Positions 57,516 to 64,000 of a stretch of DNA of 64,000 bases are shown piece after piece (position 1 is the first letter of the stretch; every line of letters starts with the position of its first letter). The notes under the pieces are model-generated. The model worked only from the letters and a program-made list of their open reading frames with translations, had not been told where the DNA came from and did not search any database. The position numbers and the translations under genes were made by a program. Source of the stretch: Pseudomonas fluvialis (lineage in GTDB: Bacteria; Pseudomonadota; Gammaproteobacteria; Pseudomonadales; Pseudomonadaceae); contig NZ_NMQV01000003.1 of assembly GCF_002234375.1 (NCBI RefSeq), forward strand, positions 62,001 through 126,000. The letters run 5' to 3'.

Positions 57516-58088
57516 TTATTGTTGAGCCTGCATCTCGGCAGGGCGCGCGTAGCTGGCGGTCAGGCTGGCACTGCCCAAGCTGTTGGCGTGGAGCATGTAG
57601 CCGACCAGTGCCGGCATGGCTTTTTCGTCCAGCTCCAGACGCGGAACCTTCAGTGCGTGCACGGTGAACACATAGCGGTGGGCCTTGTCGCCGGCAGGTG
57701 GGCAGGCGCCACCGAAGCCGGGCTGGCCGAAGTCGGTCAGGCTCTGCACGCTGCCCGCCGGCAGGGTCGCGCCGCCGGGCTGCCCGCTCCCTTCAGGCAG
57801 GCCGCGGCTGTCAGCTGGCAGGTTGAAGACCAGCCAGTGCCACCAGCCAGAGCCGGTCGGGGCATCCGGGTCGTAGACCGTGACAGCAAAACTGCGGGTA
57901 CCGGCTGGTGGGTTCTGCCAGCTCAGGGCTGGCGCGCGGTTGTCTCCGCTACAGCCGAAGCCTTGATACTCCTGAGCCTTGCTCAGGGGCTGGCCCTCCT
58001 GCAGTTGCGGGCTGTTCAGTTCGAAGGCCAGGGTGTGGCCGGCCATGCCCAGGCCGGTCATGATCAGGGCGCATGCAAGGGGTTTCAT
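57516..58088 (-). CDS. YbhB/YbcL family (PEBP-like) exported protein
   Basis: 190 residues from ATG 58088 with a signal peptide ending at GHTLAFE. The PEBP fold is shown by FGCSGDNRAPALSW, VTVYDPDAPTGSGWWHWLVF and GPPxGDKxHRY-like CPPAGDKAHRYVFTVHAL. These proteins resemble Raf kinase inhibitor in eukaryotes; the bacterial function is unclear. It is transcribed in the same direction as the AraC regulator 79 bp upstream. Confidence 0.88.
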   Translation of the reverse strand: MKPLACALIMTGLGMAGHTLAFELNSPQLQEGQPLSKAQEYQGFGCSGDNRAPALSWQNPPAGTRSFAVTVYDPDAPTGSGWWHWLVFNLPADSRGLPEGSGQPGGATLPAGSVQSLTDFGQPGFGGACPPAGDKAHRYVFTVHALKVPRLELDEKAMPALVGYMLHANSLGSASLTASYARPAEMQAQQ

Positions 58089-58167
58089 TGGCGACTCCAT
58101 TGTCAGCTAGGGGTAGCTGTAGTCTGCCGGCGCAGCGTTATGCTGGCGCGCCCGAATCGCTCAAGTG

Positions 58168-58977
58168 TTAGCCCGTTTCGCGCGTTTGCCGCAGCTGGCT
58201 GGGGCTCATCCCGTAGTGGCGCTGGAAGGCCGCGGCGAAGCGTGATGGTGACTGGTAGCCGCAGCTCGCAGCGATCGCGCCGAGCGGTTCGGACGAGGCG
58301 CTGACCAGGCCGAGGGCCTGCTCCATGCGGGCATCCTGCAGCAGGCGACGAAAGGAGATGCCTTCGCTGGCCAGCTTGCGGCGCAATGTGGCTGGGCTCA
58401 TGGCCAGGTGGGTGGCCAGCTCTTCGGCTTGCCAGTGGCGACTCAGATCGCCGCGCAGCAGGTGCAGCGCGCGTTCGTGCCAGTGCAGGGGGCGGCGGTT
58501 GAACAGCACCCCGGCCTGGCCGGCCTCGGCCAGCGCCAGCATCAAGCCCTGCCAGGCATGCTCGGCGCGGGCGCCCCGCAGGCTGCCGGCCTGGGCCTCG
58601 GGCAATAATCCGAGCAGCTGTTCGAAGGCGTGAAGGGCGCTGGCATTTGGCGCAAAAAGCTGAGCCGGCTCGCTGCTGCCGAGCCCGGCCAGTTGTGCGC
58701 CATACAGCTCGTGCAGGCGTTGCAGCCAGCCGTCCTGCTCGCCCAATGCCCAGGCCTGATAGGTCCCGCTGGCGGTATCCGGCTGGTTGATCAGCTCTAC
58801 CCGTTGCGGGCCGCGCAGGGCCAGCCAGCTGCCGGCCGGACAACGCCACAGGCGTTCGCCGATGCGCAGGGTTTTCTCGCCATGGGTCACCGCGATCAGT
58901 AACGGACCAAAAATCGGCGTGCGCTGCAGGCGCTGGGTCTGGAAGCAGTGGAATGACAGCAGGGGGAGGCTGGGCAT
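58168..58977 (-). CDS. AraC-family transcriptional regulator
   Basis: 269 residues from ATG 58977; the frame stays open far upstream but only as antisense to metK. The C-terminal two HTH motifs are LATHLAMSPATLRRKLASEG and IAASCGYQSPSRFAAAFQRH with the closing YGMSPSQLRQ. The N-terminal half has a cupin-like sensor. It may control the PEBP-like gene that follows. Effector unknown. Confidence 0.88.
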   Translation of the reverse strand: MPSLPLLSFHCFQTQRLQRTPIFGPLLIAVTHGEKTLRIGERLWRCPAGSWLALRGPQRVELINQPDTASGTYQAWALGEQDGWLQRLHELYGAQLAGLGSSEPAQLFAPNASALHAFEQLLGLLPEAQAGSLRGARAEHAWQGLMLALAEAGQAGVLFNRRPLHWHERALHLLRGDLSRHWQAEELATHLAMSPATLRRKLASEGISFRRLLQDARMEQALGLVSASSEPLGAIAASCGYQSPSRFAAAFQRHYGMSPSQLRQTRETG

Positions 58978-59002
58978 GGACAATCCCTTGGGGCCATGAA
59001 GC

Positions 59003-59030
59003 AGAAAGCCCCGCCGGAGCGGGGCTTTCT
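59003..59030 (-). terminator. Terminator after metK
   Basis: Twelve-base stem (agaaagccccgc/gcggggctttct) with a 4-base loop, 19 bases past the metK stop on the minus strand, ending in CTTTCT. It separates metK from the AraC gene. Confidence 0.85.
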
Positions 59031-59048
59031 TATAGCACGGGCGGGGGC

Positions 59049-60239
59049 TTACAGGCCGGCTGCGGCGCGCAGGGCTTCGACCTTGTCGGTCTGTTCCCAG
59101 GTAAAGGTAGTGAAGCTGTCGTTGCCGACGGTCTTCTGTTGCGGAGTGCGGCCGAAGTGACCGTAGGCGGCAGTGGCCTGGTACATCGGGTGCAGCAGGT
59201 CGAGCATGCGGGTGATGGCGTAGGGGCGCAGGTCGAAGACTTCGCGCACCAGCTGGATGATCCGCTCTTCGGCAATCTTGTGGGTGCCGAAGGTGTTCAC
59301 CGAGATGGAGGTCGGCTGAGCCACGCCGATGGCGTAGGAGACCTGGATCTCGCAGCGCTCGGCCAGGCCGGCGGCAACGATGTTCTTGGCCACGTAGCGG
59401 CCGGCGTAGGCCGCCGAGCGGTCGACCTTGGACGGGTCCTTGCCGGAGAAGGCGCCGCCGCCGTGACGGGCCATGCCGCCGTAGGAGTCGACGATGATCT
59501 TGCGCCCGGTCAGGCCGCAGTCGCCCACCGGGCCGCCGATCACGAAGTTGCCGGTCGGGTTGATGTGGAACTGGGTGTCCTTGTGCAGCAGTTCGGCCGG
59601 CAGGGTGTGCTTGACGATCAGCTCCATCACCGCTTCCTTGAGATCGGCCTGGCTGATCTCCGGGTTGTGCTGGGTCGACAGCACCACGGCGTCGATGCCG
59701 ACCACCTTGCCGTTCTCGTAGCGGCAGGTGACCTGGGATTTGGCGTCCGGGCGCAGCCACGGCAGCAGGCCGGACTTGCGCGCCTCGGCCTGGCGCTCGA
59801 CCAGGCGGTGCGAGAGCACGATGGGCGCCGGCATCAGTACGTCGGTTTCGTTGCTGGCGTAGCCGAACATCAGGCCCTGGTCACCGGCGCCCTGGTCTTC
59901 CGGCTTGGCACGGTCGACACCTTGGTTGATGTCTGGGGACTGCTTGCCGATGATGTTCAGCACGCCGCAGGTGGCGCCGTCGAAGCCGACGTCGGAGTTG
60001 GTGTAGCCGATGTCGCAAATCACGCCGCGGACGATCTGCTCGAGGTCGACCCAGGCACTGGTGGTGACTTCACCGGCGACGATGGCCACGCCGGTCTTGA
60101 CCAGGGTTTCCACCGCGACGCGGGCGTGCTTGTCCTGGGCGATGATGGCGTCGAGGACGGCATCGGAGATCTGGTCGGCGATCTTGTCCGGATGGCCTTC
60201 GGACACGGATTCGGAGGTAAACAGGGAGTATTCGCTCAT
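59049..60239 (-). CDS. metK: S-adenosylmethionine synthetase
   Basis: 396 residues, full length. It makes SAM from methionine and ATP. Motifs are [52 protein letters not shown] and the N-terminal metal and ATP ligands. It lies 47 bp downstream of the ArsR-methyltransferase gene on the same strand, so both probably share a transcript from the palindrome-bearing promoter region. Confidence 0.97.
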   Translation of the reverse strand: MSEYSLFTSESVSEGHPDKIADQISDAVLDAIIAQDKHARVAVETLVKTGVAIVAGEVTTSAWVDLEQIVRGVICDIGYTNSDVGFDGATCGVLNIIGKQSPDINQGVDRAKPEDQGAGDQGLMFGYASNETDVLMPAPIVLSHRLVERQAEARKSGLLPWLRPDAKSQVTCRYENGKVVGIDAVVLSTQHNPEISQADLKEAVMELIVKHTLPAELLHKDTQFHINPTGNFVIGGPVGDCGLTGRKIIVDSYGGMARHGGGAFSGKDPSKVDRSAAYAGRYVAKNIVAAGLAERCEIQVSYAIGVAQPTSISVNTFGTHKIAEERIIQLVREVFDLRPYAITRMLDLLHPMYQATAAYGHFGRTPQQKTVGNDSFTTFTWEQTDKVEALRAAAGL

Positions 60240-60286
60240 TTCTTGGTCCTATCTGTCCTGCAAGGGTCAGTCCTGGGGTGAGTGGG

Positions 60287-61246
60287 TCAGGGTTTGGCGA
60301 AGTGCCGCACCTGGATCTGGAAACCGTTCTTCAGGCCCAGGTAGAGGCTTTCCCCTACCCGCAGCCCGGCTGCCTCGGCCCAGCGGGCCAGGTCGTCCTG
60401 CTCGAAACCCAGCCACAGGTCGCCACAGGCTTCGCGGGCCCAGGCCTGGTTATGGCTGCATAACTCGGTGATCAGCAGATGCCCGCCGCTGTTGATCAAC
60501 GGGCTGAGCTGGCGCATGGCTTCGGCTGGTGCGGCGAAGTGGTGCAGCACCATGTTCAGTACCACGCAATCGACGGGGCTGTGCGGTTGCTGCAGGGCGT
60601 CGGCCAGTTGCAGCTGAACATTGCCCAGGCCTTCGCGCTCGCAGCGCTGGCGGGCCAGTTCGAGCATGGCCGGGCTGTTGTCCAGTGCGCTGACCTGGGC
60701 AAAACGCCGGGCCAGCTCGGGGAGAAAGGCGCCGTCGCCGGGGCCGACTTCCAGTGCGGTGGCCTGACGGGTCAGCGGCAGCGCATCGAGCAGGCTGAGC
60801 AGACTGTCGCGATACTGCGCCAGGCTGGCGATCAGGTCCTGCTGGGCCTGGAAGTTGCTGGCCATGCGCGCGAAGAACTCGCGGCTGGCTTCGGCGCGCT
60901 GGCCATGCACCGCGCGGATGCGCGCCTGCAGGTTGTCCGGCACAGGCAGCCTATCCAGCTCCTCAAGCAGCGCAGCATGCAGCGCACCACCCGGCAGGGC
61001 GCGACGGTAGAACACCGCATTGCCTTCGCGGCGTGTCGCCAGCAAACCAGCCTGGGCCAGCACTTTGAGATGGTGGCTCATGCCGGATTGGCCGATGGCG
61101 AAGATCTGCGCCAGCTCCAGCACGCCGAACGAGTCATTGGCCAGCGCGCGCAGTACCTGCAGGCGCAGGGGGTCGCCTGCCGCTTTGCAAAGGGCAGCCA
61201 GGTCGTCGGCGGGCTCGTGGTCGAGCGAAGGCAGCGGCAGGCTCAT
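60287..61246 (-). CDS. ArsR-type regulator fused to SAM-dependent methyltransferase domain
   Basis: 319 residues. The first ~95 residues are an ArsR winged helix (DPLRLQVLRALANDSFGVLE, GQSGMSHHLKVLAQAGLL). The rest is a class I methyltransferase domain with ALEVGPGDGAFLPEL (SAM loop), DCVVLNMVLHHFAAP and GGHLLITE. It corresponds to PA0547. The fusion next to metK suggests that SAM or SAH is sensed by the methyltransferase part and that it controls methyl-cycle genes, similar to what has been proposed for SahR/SamR-type ArsR regulators. A perfect palindrome is present just upstream. Confidence 0.85.
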   Translation of the reverse strand: MSLPLPSLDHEPADDLAALCKAAGDPLRLQVLRALANDSFGVLELAQIFAIGQSGMSHHLKVLAQAGLLATRREGNAVFYRRALPGGALHAALLEELDRLPVPDNLQARIRAVHGQRAEASREFFARMASNFQAQQDLIASLAQYRDSLLSLLDALPLTRQATALEVGPGDGAFLPELARRFAQVSALDNSPAMLELARQRCEREGLGNVQLQLADALQQPHSPVDCVVLNMVLHHFAAPAEAMRQLSPLINSGGHLLITELCSHNQAWAREACGDLWLGFEQDDLARWAEAAGLRVGESLYLGLKNGFQIQVRHFAKP

Positions 61247-61286
61247 AGTCCGGGCAGTCTAGTCGGACATTTCGTGGTCAGCAACG

Positions 61287-61312
61287 GCAATATCAAAAAT
61301 TCTTGATATTGC
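61287..61312. promoter_or_regulatory. Palindromic operator candidate upstream of the ArsR-methyltransferase gene
   Basis: Perfect inverted repeat gcaatatcaa-N6-ttgatattgc, 41 bases upstream of the regulator ATG and 110 bases before tkt. Size and ATATCAA half-site fit ArsR-family operators, so autoregulation is likely; binding is not shown. Confidence 0.7.
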
Positions 61313-61421
61313 GCAAAGGCGCCGTGCGGCGCGTCGCCTGCTTTTACTGTTTGCCCCGGCAGGGGGTGGTGGGGGAAAATGCCGGCCTTTTCCGTGATCA
61401 GCCCCCCGCAGGAGATTAGCG

Positions 61422-63422
61422 ATGCCCAGCCGTCGTGACCGAGCCAATGCCATCCGCGCCCTCAGCATGGATGCTGTGCAGAAAGCCAACAGCGGCCACC
61501 CGGGCGCGCCCATGGGTATGGCGGATATCGCCGAAGTGCTGTGGCGCGACCACCTCAAGCACAACCCGCAGAACCCGCAGTGGGCCGACCGCGACCGCTT
61601 TGTGCTGTCCAACGGCCATGGTTCGATGCTGATCTACTCGCTGCTGCACCTGAGCGGCTACGACCTGTCGATCGACGACCTGAAGAACTTCCGCCAGCTG
61701 CACAGCAAGACTCCGGGGCACCCGGAATACGGCTACACCCCGGGCGTGGAAACCACCACCGGCCCGCTGGGTCAGGGCATTGCCAACGCCGTGGGTTTCG
61801 CCCTCGCCGAGAAGGTACTGGGCGCGCAGTTCAACCGTCCTGGTCACCAGATCGTCGACCACCACACCTACGTGTTCCTCGGTGATGGCTGCATGATGGA
61901 AGGCATCAGTCACGAGGTCTGCTCGCTGGCCGGCACCCTCGGCCTGGGCAAGCTGATCGCCTTCTACGACGACAACGGCATCTCCATCGACGGCGAGGTG
62001 CACGGCTGGTTTACCGACGACACCCCGGCGCGTTTCGAAGCCTACGGCTGGCAGGTGATCCGCAATGTCGATGGTCATGACGCTGAGGAAATCCAGACCG
62101 CGCTGCAAACCGCCCGTGCGGAAAGCGAGCGTCCGACGCTGATCTGCTGCAAGACGGTGATCGGTTTCGGCTCGCCGAACAAGCAGGGCAAGGAAGAGTG
62201 CCACGGTGCGCCGCTGGGCAATGATGAAATTGCCGCGACCCGTGCCCAGCTCGGCTGGAACCATGGCCCGTTCGAGATTCCCGCCGACATCTATGCCGAG
62301 TGGGATGCCAAGGCCGCCGGCGCTGCCCGCGAAGCCGAGTGGAATGAGCGCTTTGCGGCCTACGCCGCTGCCCATCCGCAGCTGGCTGCCGAGTTCAAGC
62401 GGCGCATGGCCGGTGAGCTGCCAGCCGACTTCGCCGAGAAAGCCGCCGCCTATGTCGCCGACGTTGCCGCCAAGGGTGAAACCATCGCCAGCCGCAAGGC
62501 CAGCCAGAACGCGCTGAACGCCTTCGGCCCGCTGCTACCGGAATTCCTCGGTGGTTCGGCCGACCTGGCCGGTTCCAACCTGACCCTGTGGAAGGGCTGC
62601 AAGGGCGTAGAAGCCGGCGATGCTTCGGGCAACTACCTGTTCTACGGCGTACGCGAGTTCGGCATGAGCGCGATCATGAACGGCGTGGCCCTGCACGGCG
62701 GTTTCATCCCGTACGGCGCGACCTTCCTGATCTTCATGGAATACGCGCGCAACGCCGTGCGCATGTCCGCGCTGATGAAGCAGCGCGTGCTCTATGTGTT
62801 CACCCACGACTCCATCGGTCTGGGTGAAGACGGCCCGACCCACCAGCCGATCGAGCAGCTGGCCAGCCTGCGTGGCACGCCGAACCTCGACACCTGGCGC
62901 CCGGCTGATGCCGTGGAGTCCGCGGTGGCCTGGAAGTACGCCATCGAGCGCGCCGACGGCCCGTCCGCGCTGATCTTCAGCCGCCAGAACCTGCCGCACC
63001 AGGCCCGTGATGCCCAGCAGCTGGCCGATGTGGCCCGTGGCGCCTACGTGCTGAAAGACTGCGCCGGCGAGCCGGAGCTGATCCTCATCGCCACCGGTTC
63101 GGAAGTCGGCTTGGCCGTGCAGGCGTTCGACAAGCTGACCGCGCAGGGCAAGCAGGTGCGCGTGGTGTCCATGCCATCGAGCAGTGTGTTCGACCGTCAG
63201 GACGCCGCCTACAAGCAGGCCGTGCTGCCGGTCGAGGTGGGCGCGCGCATCGCCATTGAGGCTTCGCATGCCGACTACTGGTACAAGTACGTCGGTCTGG
63301 AAGGACGCATCATCGGCATGACCAGTTTCGGCGAGTCGGCCCCGGCCGCGCAGCTGTTCGAGGAGTTCGGCTTTACCGTCGAGAACATCGTTGCCACCGC
63401 CGACGAACTTCTCGACAGCTAA
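61422..63422 (+). CDS. tkt: Transketolase
   Basis: 666 residues from ATG 61422 with CAGGAGA upstream. Moves two-carbon units between sugar phosphates in the pentose phosphate pathway, using thiamin diphosphate. Motifs are [53 protein letters not shown] with the DDNG of the ThDP site, and [20 protein letters not shown]. epd follows after a repeat element, as in PAO1 (PA0548, then PA0551). Confidence 0.97.
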   Translation: MPSRRDRANAIRALSMDAVQKANSGHPGAPMGMADIAEVLWRDHLKHNPQNPQWADRDRFVLSNGHGSMLIYSLLHLSGYDLSIDDLKNFRQLHSKTPGHPEYGYTPGVETTTGPLGQGIANAVGFALAEKVLGAQFNRPGHQIVDHHTYVFLGDGCMMEGISHEVCSLAGTLGLGKLIAFYDDNGISIDGEVHGWFTDDTPARFEAYGWQVIRNVDGHDAEEIQTALQTARAESERPTLICCKTVIGFGSPNKQGKEECHGAPLGNDEIAATRAQLGWNHGPFEIPADIYAEWDAKAAGAAREAEWNERFAAYAAAHPQLAAEFKRRMAGELPADFAEKAAAYVADVAAKGETIASRKASQNALNAFGPLLPEFLGGSADLAGSNLTLWKGCKGVEAGDASGNYLFYGVREFGMSAIMNGVALHGGFIPYGATFLIFMEYARNAVRMSALMKQRVLYVFTHDSIGLGEDGPTHQPIEQLASLRGTPNLDTWRPADAVESAVAWKYAIERADGPSALIFSRQNLPHQARDAQQLADVARGAYVLKDCAGEPELILIATGSEVGLAVQAFDKLTAQGKQVRVVSMPSSSVFDRQDAAYKQAVLPVEVGARIAIEASHADYWYKYVGLEGRIIGMTSFGESAPAAQLFEEFGFTVENIVATADELLDS

Positions 63423-63426
63423 AAGA

Positions 63427-63504
63427 CGCTGGAGGCTGGAGGCTGAAGGCTGAACGATAAGCGGCACGCGCTGCTTTCTCGTTCAGCCTTCAGCCTCCAG
63501 CTTT
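63427..63504. repeat. Intergenic inverted-repeat element, copy C
   Basis: Left arm ggaggctgaaggctgaacg and right arm cgttcagccttcagcctcc are near-perfect complements around a loop with gctgctttct. Same family as copies A and B. It lies between tkt and epd. Confidence 0.88.
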
Positions 63505-63531
63505 CGAGCGGCTTGTGACCAGGCAGGCCCC

Positions 63532-64000
63532 ATGCAGAATCGATCTTATCGCGTCGCTCTCAACGGCTATGGCCGTATCGGTCGTTGCGTGCTGCGCGCC
63601 CTGCATGAGCGTGGGCCGGCGGCTGGCCTGGAGATCGTCGCGCTCAACGACCTGGCCGACCAGGCCAGCGTCGAGTACCTGACGCGCTTCGATTCCACCC
63701 ATGGGCGCTTTCCCGGCGCGGTGGAGGTAGACGGCGACTGCCTGCACATCAATGGTGAGTGCGTGAAGGTGCTGCGCCACAGCACGCCGGAAGCCATCGA
63801 CTGGGCGGCGCTGGGCATCGACCTGCTGCTGGAGTGCTCCGGACAGTACACCAACCGCGAACAGGCCAGGCGTTTCATCAACGCTGGCGCACCGCGCGTG
63901 TTGCTCTCGCAGCCGATGGCCAGTGAGGCGGACATTGATGCCACCGTGGTGTTCGGGGTCAACCAGCAGTGCCTGAGCGGCGCGGAGAAGCTGGTGTCCA
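63532..64000 (+). CDS. epd: Erythrose-4-phosphate dehydrogenase (5' part)
   Basis: The first 156 codons from ATG 63532, cut by the window end. NAD-binding start VALNGYGRIGRCVLRAL, then DSTHGRF, LLLECSGQYTNREQA, typical of GAPDH/Epd enzymes; position after tkt suggests Epd (E4P dehydrogenase for pyridoxal phosphate synthesis) rather than GAPDH. The catalytic SxASCTT motif would be just beyond the window. Confidence 0.85.
   Translation, partial: MQNRSYRVALNGYGRIGRCVLRALHERGPAAGLEIVALNDLADQASVEYLTRFDSTHGRFPGAVEVDGDCLHINGECVKVLRHSTPEAIDWAALGIDLLLECSGQYTNREQARRFINAGAPRVLLSQPMASEADIDATVVFGVNQQCLSGAEKLVS

Noticed and set aside
58978..59760. N-terminal extension of the AraC regulator frame into metK
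   Set aside because: The extension is antisense to metK and crosses its terminator; the AraC family start fits ATG 58977.

Overview
The window looks like a chromosomal segment of a Pseudomonas sensu lato species. The DNA is mostly GC-rich (about 60% by eye), and the gene content and order match, from memory, two blocks of the P. aeruginosa PAO1 chromosome: the LPS-core/waaA/tolC/thiC/cpdA block (around PA5009 down to PA4969) and the bioA/yceI/rhlE2/metF/ahcY/metK/tkt/epd block (around PA0419-PA0432 and PA0546-PA0551). There are no tRNA or rRNA genes, no recognisable complete IS elements and no CRISPR array. Species level cannot be fixed from the sequence alone.

Region 1 (1-24052) is an LPS core assembly locus. 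It has five InaA/WaaP-type LPS kinase genes (one cut by the window edge, one with a double kinase fold), a WapO-like carbamoyltransferase, glycosyltransferases, three intact and one broken polysaccharide pyruvyl transferase family genes, a complete dTDP-L-rhamnose operon (rmlBACD), an O-antigen ligase (waaL), msbA, a mig-14 gene and a PIG-L deacetylase (dnpA). Inside it, 5083-9603 is clearly AT-richer than its flanks and carries a QueC-like PP-loop enzyme of unknown role, a partial gene duplication and a gene-fusion scar. Further decay is seen at an acyltransferase with an in-frame TAG (13942) and an acetyltransferase remnant (15231).

Region 2 (24055-33603, minus strand) is a type I secretion locus laid out like aprXDEF: a first RTX protein, an ABC exporter, a membrane-fusion protein, a TolC-like protein, then two more RTX proteins. 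None of the three RTX proteins has a visible metalloprotease motif, so the cargo function is open.

Region 3 (33924-47259) returns to core genome: hldE, a peptidoglycan-binding lipoprotein, a set of redox and efflux genes, waaA, tolC/opmH, thiC under a TPP riboswitch, nudF, a DUF1249 gene and cpdA.

Region 4 (47309-64000) has rsmE, bioA, cytochrome b561 and yceI, the rhlE2 helicase, and then a methyl-cycle cluster: metF, ahcY under an SAH riboswitch, metK, and an ArsR-methyltransferase regulator with a perfect palindrome in front of it. Tkt and the start of epd close the window. A short intergenic inverted-repeat family appears three times in this region. Together the window supplies LPS core sugars and phosphates, an export machine for RTX proteins, thiamin and biotin synthesis steps, and S-adenosylmethionine turnover.
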